From contig JASJZC010000005.1 of assembly GCA_037178855.1 (NCBI GenBank), positions 6,262,001 through 6,326,000 on the forward strand: a stretch of DNA of 64,000 bases, read 5' to 3'. Source of the DNA: Oscheius sp. JU75 (taxonomy: Eukaryota > Nematoda > Chromadorea > Rhabditida > Rhabditidae). This document shows positions 1 through 10,873 of the stretch, piece by piece (the stretch's first letter is position 1; every line of letters begins with the position of its first letter). The notes under the pieces were generated by a model, which saw nothing but the letters and a program-made list of their open reading frames with translations, did not search any database and was not told the DNA's origin. A program made the translations under genes and the position numbers.

Positions 1-23
1 ATAACGAATGACAAATGTTTCAG

Positions 24-1304
24 ATCGTTGAAAGTTTTAACAAAGAGTGGAAATACTCGAAACTCATGTACATGGCAATCGCATTCGTTCCATTCTGGGT
101 CGTTGTTTGTATCACAAGGAATGTCAAAATAATGTCTTACATTAGTCTAGTCGGAAATATTCTCATGATCTCTTCCATTGTTCTCATCTTTTGGGTAGGA
201 CAATAATTATCCAAAAGGCAACATGTTCAGCAACTGGTGACTGCCAAACACTACTGGCGATCTCTACCCTGGATTACTGGTTTCGATGGAGTTATATTGG
301 CATCTGGTGCTATAATCTACTCATTTGAAGGACAAGCTATGGTGCTGCCATTGGAAAACAGAATGAAACACGGTTCGGAGATGAGAGGACTAACAGGTGT
401 TCTTTCCACGGGAATGTCTCTGGTGAGTCGTTTTGACAGAAGAAATCTTTCATTGAACATGACCGGCAGCCGTTTTGGCATGTCTGTTGTATCTGTCTGG
501 AGAACTGGTCCTAACTCTTGATGACACTCTAAGTCAAAGTAACTCTCAGAACTGGTTAGCTAGTTCCGTATCCAGACAAAGCAACTCAGATGTAATAAGA
601 AAGAACAAATAAACTGTCGCAGTTCAAATTAACGGCTCATGAGAATAACTATTATCTCAGGTAACAATAGTCTACGTGTCCAGTGGCTTCTTCGGCTACA
701 TAACCTACGGATACAGTGTCCGAGGCAGCATCACACTCAATCTTCCTGATGACAAGTAAACTTACCTCAGCTCATCCAAACACCAACTTTTAAGCCTTAA
801 TCTGTGCGTAAAAGGACTACTAATGTTGGTCATCTTCACCGGCTTCCCTGTCCAACTATACCCAGTGGTGGAATCTCTCTGGCCGTCTATTGCTAACCGA
901 ATGACTGGCTTCAATAAGGTCGTCAGAGGCTGTGCTCACTATGGATTGAGAACGATTCTTTTCGTCATTTCAGGTAGAACAGAACTTTTCGGTGGAAACA
1001 ATTCCTTTTCAGTTGGTCTAGCAGTTATCCTCCCGAATCTCGAAGACCTCATTCCTCTTGTGGGAGTTTCTGCAGGTAAATGTTCTTCATGCTATCAGTA
1101 GCCTTTCGGTCAGGAATGCTTCTGGCGCTGATTGTCCCATCCGTCTTGGATACAAACACCTTTTTGCCGCCACTGTTGGAAAAGAAAAAGTATTACAAAG
1201 CTGTCTTTCTTGCTTTGGAAAATGGATTCTTCTTCGTGTCAGGAGTCTTCTTCCTTATCGCAGGCATCAAGACTAATATTCAGCATTTGATACACAAACA
1301 ATAA
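24..1304 (+). CDS. SLC36-type proton-coupled amino-acid transporter, 5' partial
   Basis: C-terminal part of a multi-pass amino-acid transporter; the gene starts left of the window. Exons read as 24-194, 231-422, 661-755, 795-973, 1013-1075 and 1099-1304. The diagnostic stretch is the SLC36/PAT-like YSFEGQAMVLPLENRMK near 325-366, followed by SITLNLPDD and FTGFPVQLYPVVESLWP. Several hydrophobic helices follow, up to the stop at 1302-1304. Family knowledge: these carriers move small neutral amino acids with protons across plasma or lysosomal membranes; substrate cannot be read here. All introns but one are 36-39 nt or 238 nt. The last, 1076-1098, would be only 23 nt, yet it is the only way I see to keep VGVSA joined in frame to VAFRSGMLLALIVPS. 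An AATAAA at 1300-1305 contains the stop codon. Family call is firm; exact splicing of the last junction is less sure. Confidence 0.82.
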
Positions 1305-1508
1305 AATTTTTTATGTTTTCCAAAAATTTTAATTTCCAGACACTTGTCTGGTACTCTCCTTTTCACGACTAGCTTCTTGCTTTCATCACGCGGTCGCTAT
1401 ATGTGATATCGCCGTGATTAATCTACTGCCTAGACAGCTAGACTACCAGTTTGCTCTCCAATAAAACTGGTAAGTTAGAGCGCGTCAACGGAACATGCAT
1501 TCGCATCA

Positions 1509-1516
1509 TATAAAAG
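1509..1516 (+). promoter_or_regulatory. TATA box of the ground-like gene
   Basis: TATAAAAG lies 52 bases upstream of the start codon of the ground-like gene. TATA boxes are typical of cuticle and other highly expressed secreted-protein genes in nematodes. Confidence 0.5.
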
Positions 1517-1567
1517 CTGCCTGGTAGCTGGATTCGCCCCAGCTGTTGCGTACTCTTGGCGCCAAGC

Positions 1568-2176
1568 ATGGTTCGTTTGTTCTCCTTGTGTTTCTTATTG
1601 TAGACTCTAGAAGTACTTTCTTCTTTTGTGTCTCATCTCAACGGTGTCCACCTTCCTTTTCCCTGGAGGTGGTGGAGGAGGCTGTGGCTGTGGTAGAATA
1701 TCGGATAGTAACCATAAAAATGGAATTTATAGGAGGAGGTGGAGGAGGGTGCGGAGGAGGCTGTGGACTTCCCAGCTTGCCCATGCCTTCCCTCGGATGC
1801 TCTCAAATGTGTTTCTCCGTTCCCACCTTGAAGTTGCCGTCTCCTTGTGGAGGAGGTTGCGGTGGAGGATGTGGTCGCAAGAAGCGTGAGACAGTCGGAG
1901 ATGAGAAGTGCACAGTTCCCGAGATGACCGATATCATCATCAAGGTACATCCCTAAAGAACAATATAAAACAAAACTGTTCCAGAGCTTGAGGAACAACC
2001 CGAAAGAATCGAGAGACAATATTCTGGCTGAAGTCAAGGAGAAATTCGCTGACAACCGCTACTTGGTCACCTGTGTCGATGGACAGACCGACTTCAAGAC
2101 GTCCGCCAGCAACTTCTGCTCGGCCGGAACAGCAGAACAGACGTGCTTTATCATTGAGGCTGTTGACAAGAACTGA
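1568..2176 (+). CDS. ground-like (grl/grd-type) secreted protein
   Basis: Secreted hedgehog-related (ground-like domain) protein of about 162 aa. Exons: 1568-1570 (the ATG alone), 1611-1692, 1733-1944, 1985-2176; introns are all 40 nt. The start is chosen because splicing ATG directly to 1611 gives a clean signal peptide MKYFLLLCLISTVSTF, followed by Gly/Cys-rich blocks (GGGGGGCGCG and GGGCGGGCG) and a KKRE basic site. The C-terminal ground-like domain begins at CTVPEMTDIII, has CVDGQTDF, and ends NFCSAGTAEQTCFIIEA, with the expected cysteines. Family knowledge: ground-like proteins are extracellular, linked to cuticle and epithelia. AATAAA lies at 2240-2245. A TATA box sits upstream. Confidence 0.85.
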
Positions 2177-3080
2177 TATTTCTCTAGCATGTAATTTATG
2201 TTATCTCTTCCGACTCCCACATCTCATAAATGGATTTCTAATAAATATATCAGACGCTGAGCAAGTTTGTCTTACAGAGAGTGAAATGGAGAGTTGTGTA
2301 CCAACTGAACCACTTTACTGCAACTTTTTGGTATTTGATCTAATTGAACCGCCCGTTTCACAACATGTTTTGCAAGAAGCCAGTTTTTGTGGTTGACCAG
2401 GTCTTTAAATTGGATCTGTCCCTCTCCAAGTCTCAAATAACCACGTCATGTTACCGGTAACCGATCAGCGATGACCTTGTGTCCGCTTCTTGCCGCAAAA
2501 CATGTTCCTATCTATTTCTAAATGCCCAAAAGCCTCTGTATATCTGTCTGTCTCAAGCCCTAATTGACAATTTGTCACACATACTTTGTGACAACAATTA
2601 CTCTTTGCAACCCAAGTCAAATTGCATCAGTTTGGGAGATGCGTCTCTGCTGCTCCGGCAGCTTGACTGGAACATCATCTACGTGTCACGAGCCCCAACG
2701 GGGCATCAGCCAAACTTGTCTTTCAAATGTATGTATTTTGACAGTAAGAACCGGGATCACGTTTGTTTGTGTTATTTTCTACCCGTTTTACGATCATCGT
2801 CTGCCTATTTATACTAAGTTGACCATCGACGAGATCACTTCTCTTTGAACTTACCCCCACCTTCTCGAAATCACTTGTCAAAGATTGATACACTATCATT
2901 GGTAACAATCAAACTTGGAAACAAAAACGTTTTGTGTCACACTTTCGAAGATTGTTTGTGCCGATCTCAGGTAAACACTATTATCTGTTGTTGAAACTAC
3001 ATTAGTCTTCCTTCTTGTCTTCCCAATGAATGGTATCATTCAGTTCTTTACTCTTTGTTCTATTCCCCCTTCTTTCAGTT
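2177..3080. other. intergenic, ground-like to glutamine synthetase
   Basis: Holds the ground-like poly(A) signal (2240-2245) and, at 3073-3078, TTTCAG two bases before the glutamine synthetase ATG, a good trans-splice acceptor. I see no convincing gene between; open frames here lack family resemblance. Confidence 0.5.
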
Positions 3081-4401
3081 ATGGCGGCAAATATTCGAAG
3101 TCAGTTCTCGACGGACAAAAGTGTGGCCGAACGCTTCATGCAATTGGAGCAAAATGGCAAGGTCCAGGCAACGTATATCTGGATAGACGGGAGTGGAGAA
3201 AATCTTCGTTGCAAGACCAAAACTCTAGACTTTGAGCCAAAAAAAGTCGAAGGTGATCAATTAACTTTACGTACAAATATAAGACTCCAGATCTCCCCAT
3301 GTGGAATTTCGACGGCTCCTCTACGAAACAAGCCTGCGGAGACGATTCGGATGTCTTCTTGAAGCCAGTAGCTCTCTACGCGGATCCGTTCAGAAGAGGA
3401 AAGAACAAGCTGGTCATGTGTGAGACTCTGGATAAGGAAGGACGTCCCACAGCTACCAGTCATCGCAGAAAATGCAACGAGGCGATGGAAAAGTGCAAGG
3501 ATCAGCATCCGTGGTTCGGCATGGAGCAAGAGTATACGCTTTTGGACGTTGACGGCCATCCGTTTGGCTGGCCTAAAAATGGTTTTCCTGGCCCTCAAGG
3601 ACCATATTACTGTGGTGTTGGTGCTAATCGTGTGTACGGGAGAGACATCGTCGAGAGCCACTACAGAGCCTGTCTATATGCTGGAATAAACATTTCTGGA
3701 ACCAACGCAGAGGTCATGCCAGGACAGGTTTGTACCTTGTTTTGCTGTTGTCCGATCAAAAGTAAAGTACAAAACAACAACTTTTCAGTGGGAGTTTCAA
3801 GTGGGACCCTGTGAAGGAATCCAGATGGGTGATCAGTTGTGGGTAGCTCGTTTCCTTCTTCACCAAGTGGCCGAAGAATACGGCATTATTGCTTCCCTAG
3901 ATCCCAAGCCAATCAAAGGTTGAGAGTTGATCGTTCCTTGCAGAACCGAACTTTAGGCGATTGGAATGGCGCTGGCTGTCATACTAACTTCTCGACAAAG
4001 AAGATGCGGGAGAAAGACGGTATCAACGATATCCTGAACGCCATCAACAAGCTGAGTCTTGTTCATGCTCAGCATATTGCATATTACGACCCATCTGGTG
4101 GAAAGGTATGACTCCTGATCGCAACAAACTGATAAACAACATTTAGGACAACGAGCGTCGTCTGACCGGTTTGCATGAGACCGCTAAAATAGATCAGTTC
4201 TCGTATGGAGTCGCTTCGAGGGCCAGTTCCGTCCGTATTCCGAGACAGACGGACGAAGACGGCTGTGGATATCTAGAGGACAGACGACCTTCTTCCAACT
4301 GCGACCCTTACCTTGTCACCAGTGCCATGGTCAGAACCATCTGTCTGTCGGACGACGACCGAAAGTTCAGCAAGATGTACATTCCCTCTCCCGTTAACTG
4401 A
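3081..4401 (+). CDS. gln: glutamine synthetase (EC 6.3.1.2)
   Basis: Makes glutamine from glutamate, ammonia and ATP; cytosolic. The 380-aa product has the usual eukaryotic GS length. Exons: 3081-3252, 3291-3727, 3789-3918, 3957-4105, 4147-4401 (introns 38, 61, 38, 41 nt). Beta-grasp domain with [12 protein letters not shown] near residue 60; metal/glutamate-site [33 protein letters not shown]/ammonia-site region [10 protein letters not shown]; conserved HIAYYDP and [10 protein letters not shown]-terminal RIPRQT and [14 protein letters not shown]. All landmark residues look intact. The AG at 3077-3078 just before the ATG suggests a spliced-leader acceptor. Poly(A) signal AATAAA at 4432-4437. 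No oddities except the very short introns. Confidence 0.96.
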
Positions 4402-5241
4402 ATCTTGCAAGACGTTGACGAAAGTCCAATGAATAAAGACAAATTACTCTCCGAGTACAAAAGATGTGTTTTTCGATCCGTAAATGTTGGTCGTTATTCG
4501 GATAGAGGCAAACAGTCTACACCCGCTCAGCTATCAAATGAGGGAACAATTGTCAGACACTTTTTGCAGTTTGTCCAGGACTTGTGCCGATCGCCGCAAA
4601 ATTATTTTTGGATAGCAATTTGTGATCACGATCTGTCGGACACCGAACTCAACTTGAAGCTTCTTTGAGCCCGAAATGCATTTTGATGTTCAGTCTCTTG
4701 ACTTCAATGTACTAACGAGGAACTATTGCATGTCAACGATTCTCAAAAATCAAAAAGCATCGTGATACTCGTGGATTATTTGAACAGCTACTACATAATG
4801 AGTGTTATTTCCACGATATGTAGCATCTGTCACGACAGACAGCTGCACAATATCATTTTTGGTTACGGGCAAAATGTGACCACCCTCGCATTTGAGAGTA
4901 AAGACTATTTTAGTTCCTGGTTCAGATAGAAGTAAACAAAGTTGTATAGTACAAATCTATTTTCATGAGTGTCAATATGAATCCGATATTTCAGGCAGTC
5001 AAGATAAAACTGGACAGAATTTGCAATAGCTCCCTGTGTCTTTCACAGCAGACTTGCCTTTTAATCTCTCGCCATAGCATGACTAGTCAGCTCCTTCACA
5101 TAGAAGGACATCTTTAAAATTGCACTTTTAAAATAGAGATATGAGATAAGAAACAACACAATTTGCAATGAGCATTTATTAGTCTAGGGCTGTGTACACC
5201 TGAGAAAAGGGACCTTGTAACTACAGTTGTGGGCCTTCTAC
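4402..5241. other. intergenic between glutamine synthetase and the TSP1 gene
   Basis: Convergent 3' ends: the GS poly(A) signal at 4432-4437 and, on the minus strand, AATAAA at 5180-5175 for the TSP1 gene. The open frames at 4405-4668 and 4726-4929 resemble nothing I know and I do not call them. Confidence 0.45.
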
Positions 5242-6855
5242 CTAGCTAGCAACTGTCTTCGTACATTGGAAGTTATTCAGAGCAGTGTTAATGGTTTTGA
5301 GATAGCCTGTTGCGCACGTCTGACGAGGATACCCACAAACATCAAATCCACAAGGAGCGGATCCAAAGAATGAACCTCTGAAGTATTGCCCAGTTGATAG
5401 GTTTGTAGTAATACTTACGTGCACTTTGAGCCAACTGGACAGAAACGTCGAGAATCCACCGAACCATAGGCTCCGCAGGTATCGTTGCAGGTCTTTCCAG
5501 TTATCGGCTGCCAAGAAGTCCATGTCCCAGCAATCTAAACATTCTATTTGTGCTCTGATTGTTTTCTAGATTTACGTAGTTCGGCTGTACAGATAGGCAG
5601 ATACTGGCACCGTCATAAGACAACACATTGATAGCAGATCCGCAACAAGCAGATCCTGTTGAACACGCTATTCCACCGCAAGCCTCCGTTTGTGTGCTGT
5701 TACCACTGAAATGGAGGATTGTTCAAGTTGAGCAACTGTTCTTACGTGCACGGGCATCCATAGCCTGCGCTGCCGCATGTCCTGGTTCTGCTTCTTGTTC
5801 CGCACAGTCCACACGTTGCCGTACAAGAAGTCCAAGACGACCAGTTGTTCCAAAGACCGTCAGCTGCTAGAACTTTTGATTGAGACGTTGATGGTCATCC
5901 TTACAGGGACAGCACTCAGACTTATTTAAGGTGATTCCTGGAAAGGTATCGGTGCACAAACTTGTACCATTAACAGCAGTATTGTTGAAACCCGTACAAC
6001 ACTCTAAAATTTGTGCTTTGGATCCAGAAGTAGTGTTTGTCAACTCACCTGTTGTTCGACCAACACAAGGCGCCCTGTTACACGGCTGTAGTTCCCATGT
6101 ATTGCCGCTGAAAGGATGGTTCAATTCACGTGAATTTGGAAACAACATACACACATCGACAGCCATATCCAGTAGTCAGACAAGTTCGCGTCCTGTTTAT
6201 CTTTCCACAGGCTCCGCAGGTATCGGAACAGGTGCCGACAGTCACCCATTCTCCCCACATTCCTATTTACGAATAAGCAACTTTGTTTGACACAATACCT
6301 CCGATTGGGCAGCAAGAACACTCGACAGCCGGAGCCGGTGTAGTAGTACATGTCACGTTTTCACCCTGAACAGGATTTTTTCGCAATCAGAAAATCTCAT
6401 AACTACCGGAGAGAGACATTTGAAGATACCACAGGCAACAGCCAGACTCTTTCCCGCGAGACAGGTGTAGTTTCTTGGCCAGTAACACGGATTATTGTCA
6501 CACGGAACCACATCAGTTGTGCTTCCACTGAAATTGTTTGGTATGTTGTCACAGTACTACTCTTGTTGCAATAAATTATTCGAAACTCACGTGCATGGAC
6601 AGCCTCCTTCTACCGTGTCGCTGAGACAGGTCCTTGTCCTTGTCATGTTTCCAGCTCCTGAAATACTACGATACTTACAGTACACCACAGTCTCACCTCC
6701 ACAGTAATCATAACAAGTCGTCAGGTTCCCGACCCATTCGCTCCATGTGCCTCCCGGAGCACAGCACTGAGAATGCACTCCCTGAATCAGGTTATTGTGA
6801 GTTCAAAGAAGCTTGTTACCTGAAGGAAGGCGGTGAGGATGACGAAGGTAATCAT
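5242..6855 (-). CDS. secreted multi-module thrombospondin type-1 repeat protein
   Basis: Extracellular Cys-rich protein of 382 aa in twelve exons (6855-6820, 6781-6697, 6657-6591, 6527-6407, 6365-6299, 6262-6151, 6107-6049, 6003-5905, 5866-5746, 5705-5576, 5534-5419, 5377-5242). Exon 1 encodes a signal peptide MITFVILTAFLQGVHS. Four TSP1-like modules open with TWSEWVGNLTTCYDYCGG, MWGEWVTVGTCSDTCGACG, LWNNWSSWTSCTATCGLCG and TWTSWQPITGKTCNDTCG. Two of them also carry RTRTC, and three close with a CPCTG/CRCVG-type turn. Between modules lie CC-containing linkers (CCPIGG, CCTGFNN, SECCPS, SACCGSA). Several N-glycosylation sequons. Family knowledge: such worm proteins are secreted matrix or defence-type proteins; a precise role is unknown. 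TATA-like element upstream, AATAAA downstream. Exon 6/7 junction was chosen to keep the CRCVGNT turn. Confidence 0.85.
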
Positions 6856-6888
6856 CGTTTTTTGGTGCTCTGTACCCGCCGATCTGTC

Positions 6889-6896
6889 TATTTAAA
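6889..6896 (-). promoter_or_regulatory. TATA-like box of the TSP1 gene
   Basis: On the minus strand TTTAAATA lies about 35-40 bases upstream of the ATG at 6855, a TATA-like position if the 5' UTR is very short. Confidence 0.35.
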
Positions 6897-7142
6897 GCTT
6901 TCATCGTGCTCTCAAAAGGCCAAACAACATTACAGACGGCTGTGCAAATGGGTGATACATTCTACAGCTCCGGAAGTACCGCCGGAAAAAGTGTGCTCGT
7001 TCTATTTCGATGCGGGCTCGTTCGTTTAGGATGATCGATGAGCAGGAGAGGGAGAGATGGCTGTTGTGTTGGTAATTAGCCTTTTTTGAATACTCAATTG
7101 CATCTGAAGGAGGAGAGAAACAAACACACTCTCAACAGCAAC

Positions 7143-7700
7143 ATGAACATCCTTTATTCAGTTTTACTCGTTGGGACAGTTTCTGCGTATGAACAGGTAC
7201 AGTGACAAAAAACTCTATACCCTTTACTTTAGTCAGTGGGCGTACTGGTTCGATTCACTTGTGGGAAGATTGGGGAGAACTCGAAGGAAGCAGCTCTTTA
7301 CAGTTCTTAAGAAGCAGAAGGTTCATATCATTCTCCTTAGAATAGCCATACAAAGCTTCATAAGACTTCCAGTTTCAGAAAAAAAAACAATGGCATCTGC
7401 TATGACTGACTCTGAAGGTAATCTGAATATTAGTAGCTCTGTTGATTCTGTGACTCGGATCAAACCAAGTCTGGTATATCAGCACACTTGCGACATTTCT
7501 CCTGAGGTACATTTTCACGCGATTAAGAATAGTAACTGCTTCAGAGTGAGTGCTATGTGTTGCTAACAATCCACATCCCCGATGACTACATTTTTGAAGG
7601 AGACAAGAGTTCGATTTATGAATACTACAATATCAACCATGTAAACTTGCAAAACACTGTTTTTCCAGACAATTTCAAAATAAGCAAAGTCTGTTCCTGA
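7143..7700 (+). CDS. transthyretin-like (TTR) family secreted protein
   Basis: Small secreted protein of about 146 aa. Exons: 7143-7196, 7233-7302, 7346-7506, 7545-7700. Signal peptide MNILYSVLLVGTVSA, then the TTR-like beta-sandwich start SVGVLVRFTCGKIGE, ALY, TDSEGNLNISSS, YQHTCDISPE, SECYVLLTIHIPDDYIF, and a C-terminal VC pair. Cysteine positions fit the nematode transthyretin-related pattern. Family knowledge: the ttr family is large in nematodes, extracellular, with roles such as bridging apoptotic cells; no ligand can be inferred. The junction after LY is the weakest: the donor at 7303 with the acceptor at 7345 is the only nearby pairing that avoids a stop. Confidence 0.75.
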
Positions 7701-8548
7701 AATAATGAAGTTAAATTACTGGCTTTCCTTAAGCTCCAATTTCTAGTTCTCCTGTAGCACGTGCTTGAATTCAAGATTCCTCGGAAATCCCACGTTTCGG
7801 CAACCATTTGTTTCACGTTATTCCTCTAGCTCATGTTTTCTTATTCACATTTTCAGGCAGAAATGAAAGCGACGTTGGGCATATCTAAGATGTCGGCATC
7901 AAGATAAGCCCCCTCCACTTACTTTTCGAAATTGACCTTCAGACATCAATTTTTATTAGTCCCCAAATTCGGGGGTTTCCCGTTTCAGTTTGCTTTCTCT
8001 AGCGGCACTAAGCCTAAGCAGTCTAGGAAAGAAACACTAAAAACCAGAAAAAAGTGAAGGAAAAAAATCAGGGACTTTGAATTTGTTTGAGGTGAAAAGA
8101 ACGACTAACTTGTGGCTTTTGTTTTGAAAGACTGAAAGATTTGTGCAATTTCGCGTACTACCATTGCTCCAGAAGAACATCACTTGTTCCGTTATATATC
8201 TTCAAAGGCTGCTTCATTCGTCACCAGAACGATTCAATACTGTTCGTATGTACTGCAATACCGTTCACGATAATAAACATCTCAAGTTTTTGAAATTCTA
8301 AACAAAACCTACTTTATGAGTTGCACTGAATGGTTAATTTGCATATGCAAAGATGTGATTCAGCTTCCTTTCCACGAATCCGAGTAGCTTACCAACGTGT
8401 TTACGGAGAACAGAACAGTCAGGGTTTTAGCCGTTCGATCTGGAACTAGTTAAGCAAAAAAAAAATGGCCAGTTTTTTGTTCATAACCTGTATTTTCTTT
8501 CTAGCGGCAATTGGAATGTAACTGACCATGCCTACAAACAACTAATAC

Positions 8549-8551
<3 letters not shown>
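7701..8551. other. intergenic, transthyretin-like to GM2A-like
   Basis: AT-rich, no coding signal that I can support. The only visible items are a C-run/G-run pair (CCCCAAATTCGGGGG near 7961) that could fold as a small hairpin, and poly-A tracts around 8458. Confidence 0.4.

Positions 8552-8582
<31 letters not shown>
8552..8582. repeat. (AT)n microsatellite
   Basis: About fifteen uninterrupted AT units, ending four bases before the minus-strand AATAAA (8592-8587) of the neighbouring gene. Likely length-variable and a possible assembly weak spot. Confidence 0.95.
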
Positions 8583-8583
<1 letters not shown>

Positions 8584-8603
8584 CGTTTTATTGGCAGAGC
8601 TAT

Positions 8604-9367
8604 TTACAATCCGTACTGAGTAGAGAGGGCAATATTTCCGATCTCTTGATCTTCCTCGTAGACTCCTATTTCCACATGATAGCTACCCTGAAATGCCTTG
8701 AATTTTTTAAGAGAGCGAAACAAACACCTTTATCCAGTCAACAATCCTCCCGACGAGGAAAATGTATGGTGAGGGTGGCAGCTTCATAGTCGGCTTTAGT
8801 CCGATACTCTCTTCCAACTTTTCTGCTGAAAGGGACCGACCATCGGCAAAAGCTTGGGCCAGAGTTGTAGGAATGTAGTCGACGACCCGGTAGGTACTAA
8901 AAAGTCAAAGATTGGGCAGCAGATAGCAATACTCTTACCAGTAAGAGTTAAGTACAAAGAGGAAGGCTTCTCCCTTGTGGCATATTGTTTTCCCATTTCT
9001 GGTCAAAGTCAATCGGATAAATGTATTTTCGACATCAAACTTTCGTAGCAGTTGAAGAGTTCCTAAAACTAAAGTAGCTCTGTACAAGAGTTTTTCTTAC
9101 CATTTGAAATCTTGACATAACCAGGTTGTAATACATTTGGTTGTCTGTCGTAACATGAGGGCTTTTGCTCGACGTCATAAGTGAAGAGGGTCACATTTTT
9201 GACCGTAAGTGGGAAAGAATCTGTGATTCTAATAAGAGAAAAAAAGAAAAGAACATACCATCTGTATTTGAAACTCTCACAACATTTGTAACTTCGTCAA
9301 TACAAGAAGCTTGACAGGAGATTGTGAGTCCGAGAGCAATTGGCAGGAAAACTAGCCGCTTGGTCAT
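8604..9367 (-). CDS. secreted GM2-activator/ML-like lipid-binding protein (putative)
   Basis: 201-aa secreted protein. Exons 9367-9259, 9220-9101, 9062-8939, 8896-8728, 8687-8604; introns 38, 38, 42 and 40 nt. Signal peptide MTKRLVFLPIALGLTISCQA. The mature chain has DSFPLTVKNVTLFTYDVE, PNVLQPGYVKISNG, then FIRLTLTRNGKTICHKGEA, VVDYIPTTL, LPPSPYIFLVGRIVDWIKG, and ends GSYHVEIGVYEEDQEIGNIA. The order (a PGYV/PGNV turn after the first strand, a proline-rich segment before a final 'G-Y-x-V-E/I-x' strand) resembles ganglioside GM2-activator-like proteins, which bind single lipids in lysosome or secreted fluid. I see six cysteines. Resemblance is by pattern only, so a different secreted beta-sandwich family remains possible. 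AATAAA at 8592-8587. Confidence 0.6.
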
Positions 9368-9521
9368 CTAAAATAAACAACTCGGGCTCAAGTGCGGAGT
9401 GGGAAACGAGCTCGAAAACAAGAGACCACAAGGCACAACACACGAATTTTAAATTGATGTTATGTGAGACGCATGACTGTCTGGAAAGCAAAGCACGTAG
9501 ACATCAGAAAAACGGAGAATC

Positions 9522-9710
9522 ATGAAGCAAATAGTGACCATCTGCTGGTTTTTTTCTATTTGCACATATGCTGAAGGGTCAGCGAAGGACATTGTCAGGT
9601 TAGAATCGCTTTATGTCCAGGTCATTCACATGAATTTCAACGGAACGGAACGCAGTATTGTTAGGACGACTTATGCTTCTGTCGATTGCGCAACATTTCT
9701 GTCAGTATAG
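9522..9710 (+). CDS. possible small secreted peptide
   Basis: Single-exon reading of 62 aa: MKQIVTICWFFSICTYAEG looks like a signal peptide, followed by a short chain with one NGT sequon and one cysteine. Its last nine bases overlap, tail to tail, the stop of the minus-strand receptor at 9702. It may instead be the first exon of something longer or not a gene. I do not recognise it. Confidence 0.3.
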   Translation: MKQIVTICWFFSICTYAEGSAKDIVRLESLYVQVIHMNFNGTERSIVRTTYASVDCATFLSV

Positions 9711-10873
9711 GTTCGGCTCCTTTGATTTGAAGCGCTGGCAAATGTGACCTTCTTTAAATGAGTCTAAAAAAAACTCTATTACACGAATACTATCTGTTTT
9801 CTCCACCTTCATACCCAGTAGCTTCAAAAGTCCGTTACGGTATTCACTGATGTAAATCAACATCAGGAAAGGGTCGACGATCTGAGCCACAGACATGCCT
9901 GCTCCTATGTATTCCATCGCCTGACCGACGGTTATTCCCAGCAGAGAAAAGGAGGTGATGATAAGGATTGGAAAGCCGTTGAACACGAAGGGGAAACTCA
10001 GCTGAAGAAGGATTGGTCTAGTTAACTTGCTGAACAAACCTGAAGTAGGAGAAGAGTGAATATCCGTTTTTCGTGTCGTTTCCTCGACGAGTCATCGAGT
10101 TCTTTTAACGCCTTGAGTATTTTCTTGATGCAGACAGATTCGATCAGAACTGTGATGGTAACAACTGACGTATAGCAGAGATTGCAAATGACCGGTGGCC
10201 AATAAAATCCTCCTTCCGGCAACTACAAATCACTTATTGCTAGATTGCTTTCCACTTACCAAGAGTGGTCCTCCCACGTAGGCAAAGTCTTCAGCCGTCT
10301 GATTCAGTTTGTTCTGATAGAGGTCTTTGTAAAGCTCGTTCACATAGTTGTTCGGACAGATCTCTACAATCGTGTAAGCGAGGAGAAGAAGGGCTGCCAT
10401 GGAGATCAGTACGACGATAGAGAACCTCCACTTTGATTTGAACAGCGTTCCAACAAAACCTCTGTACATGGTTGTTTTTGAACAAGTAATGTATTACCCG
10501 CAGAGAATCGAGTAGCGGTACATGAAGGAAATACAGATGACGATGAGATTCTGGGCGAATGTCAACGTGAACACCACCACAGATATCATTCGAACCGAGA
10601 ATGGAAAGTAGTCTATGGTACTGTAGAAGGCGTAACCACCAGGGAAGGAATGAAATGTCTGCGACTAAATACTTTTATCCTGTAAAAACATACCGGTAAA
10701 GCGATAGCCTGAGACCCGGAATACATCAAAGCAGTAAAGTTGTACAACAAGAGGAGGTACTTGTAGTGACCGAGACTTTTGGACGAGAAGAAGAATATGA
10801 TAGGAATCAAAAGTAGGTTCAAAAAGCAAGCTGTACACCCGGAGACGAGCGATATCCAAGAATGAAGTCTCAT
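9702..10873 (-). CDS. Str-superfamily 7TM chemoreceptor (paralogue A)
   Basis: Predicted plasma-membrane chemosensory GPCR of 341 aa. Exons 10873-10694, 10658-10498, 10461-10260, 10222-10040, 10001-9702. Seven hydrophobic stretches; typical Str-type features are FMYRYSILCG at the end of TM3, the GGPLL turn after a long extracellular loop, the basic third loop KRHEKRIFTLLLLQ before TM6, and VDPFLMLIYISEYRNG closing TM7. The first four exons have the same lengths (180, 161, 202, 183) and phases as the paralogue at 11960-13072, so the two arose by tandem duplication. The C-terminal tail is longer than in the paralogue. Family knowledge: such receptors sit in cilia of sensory neurons. Ligand unknown. 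Confidence 0.85.

Noticed and set aside
7640-7667. 28-nt GT..AG segment in the last exon of the transthyretin-like gene (GTAAACTTGC..TTTCCAG)
   Set aside because: Reading through gives the expected YYNINHVNLQ..VC C-terminus; removal shifts the frame.
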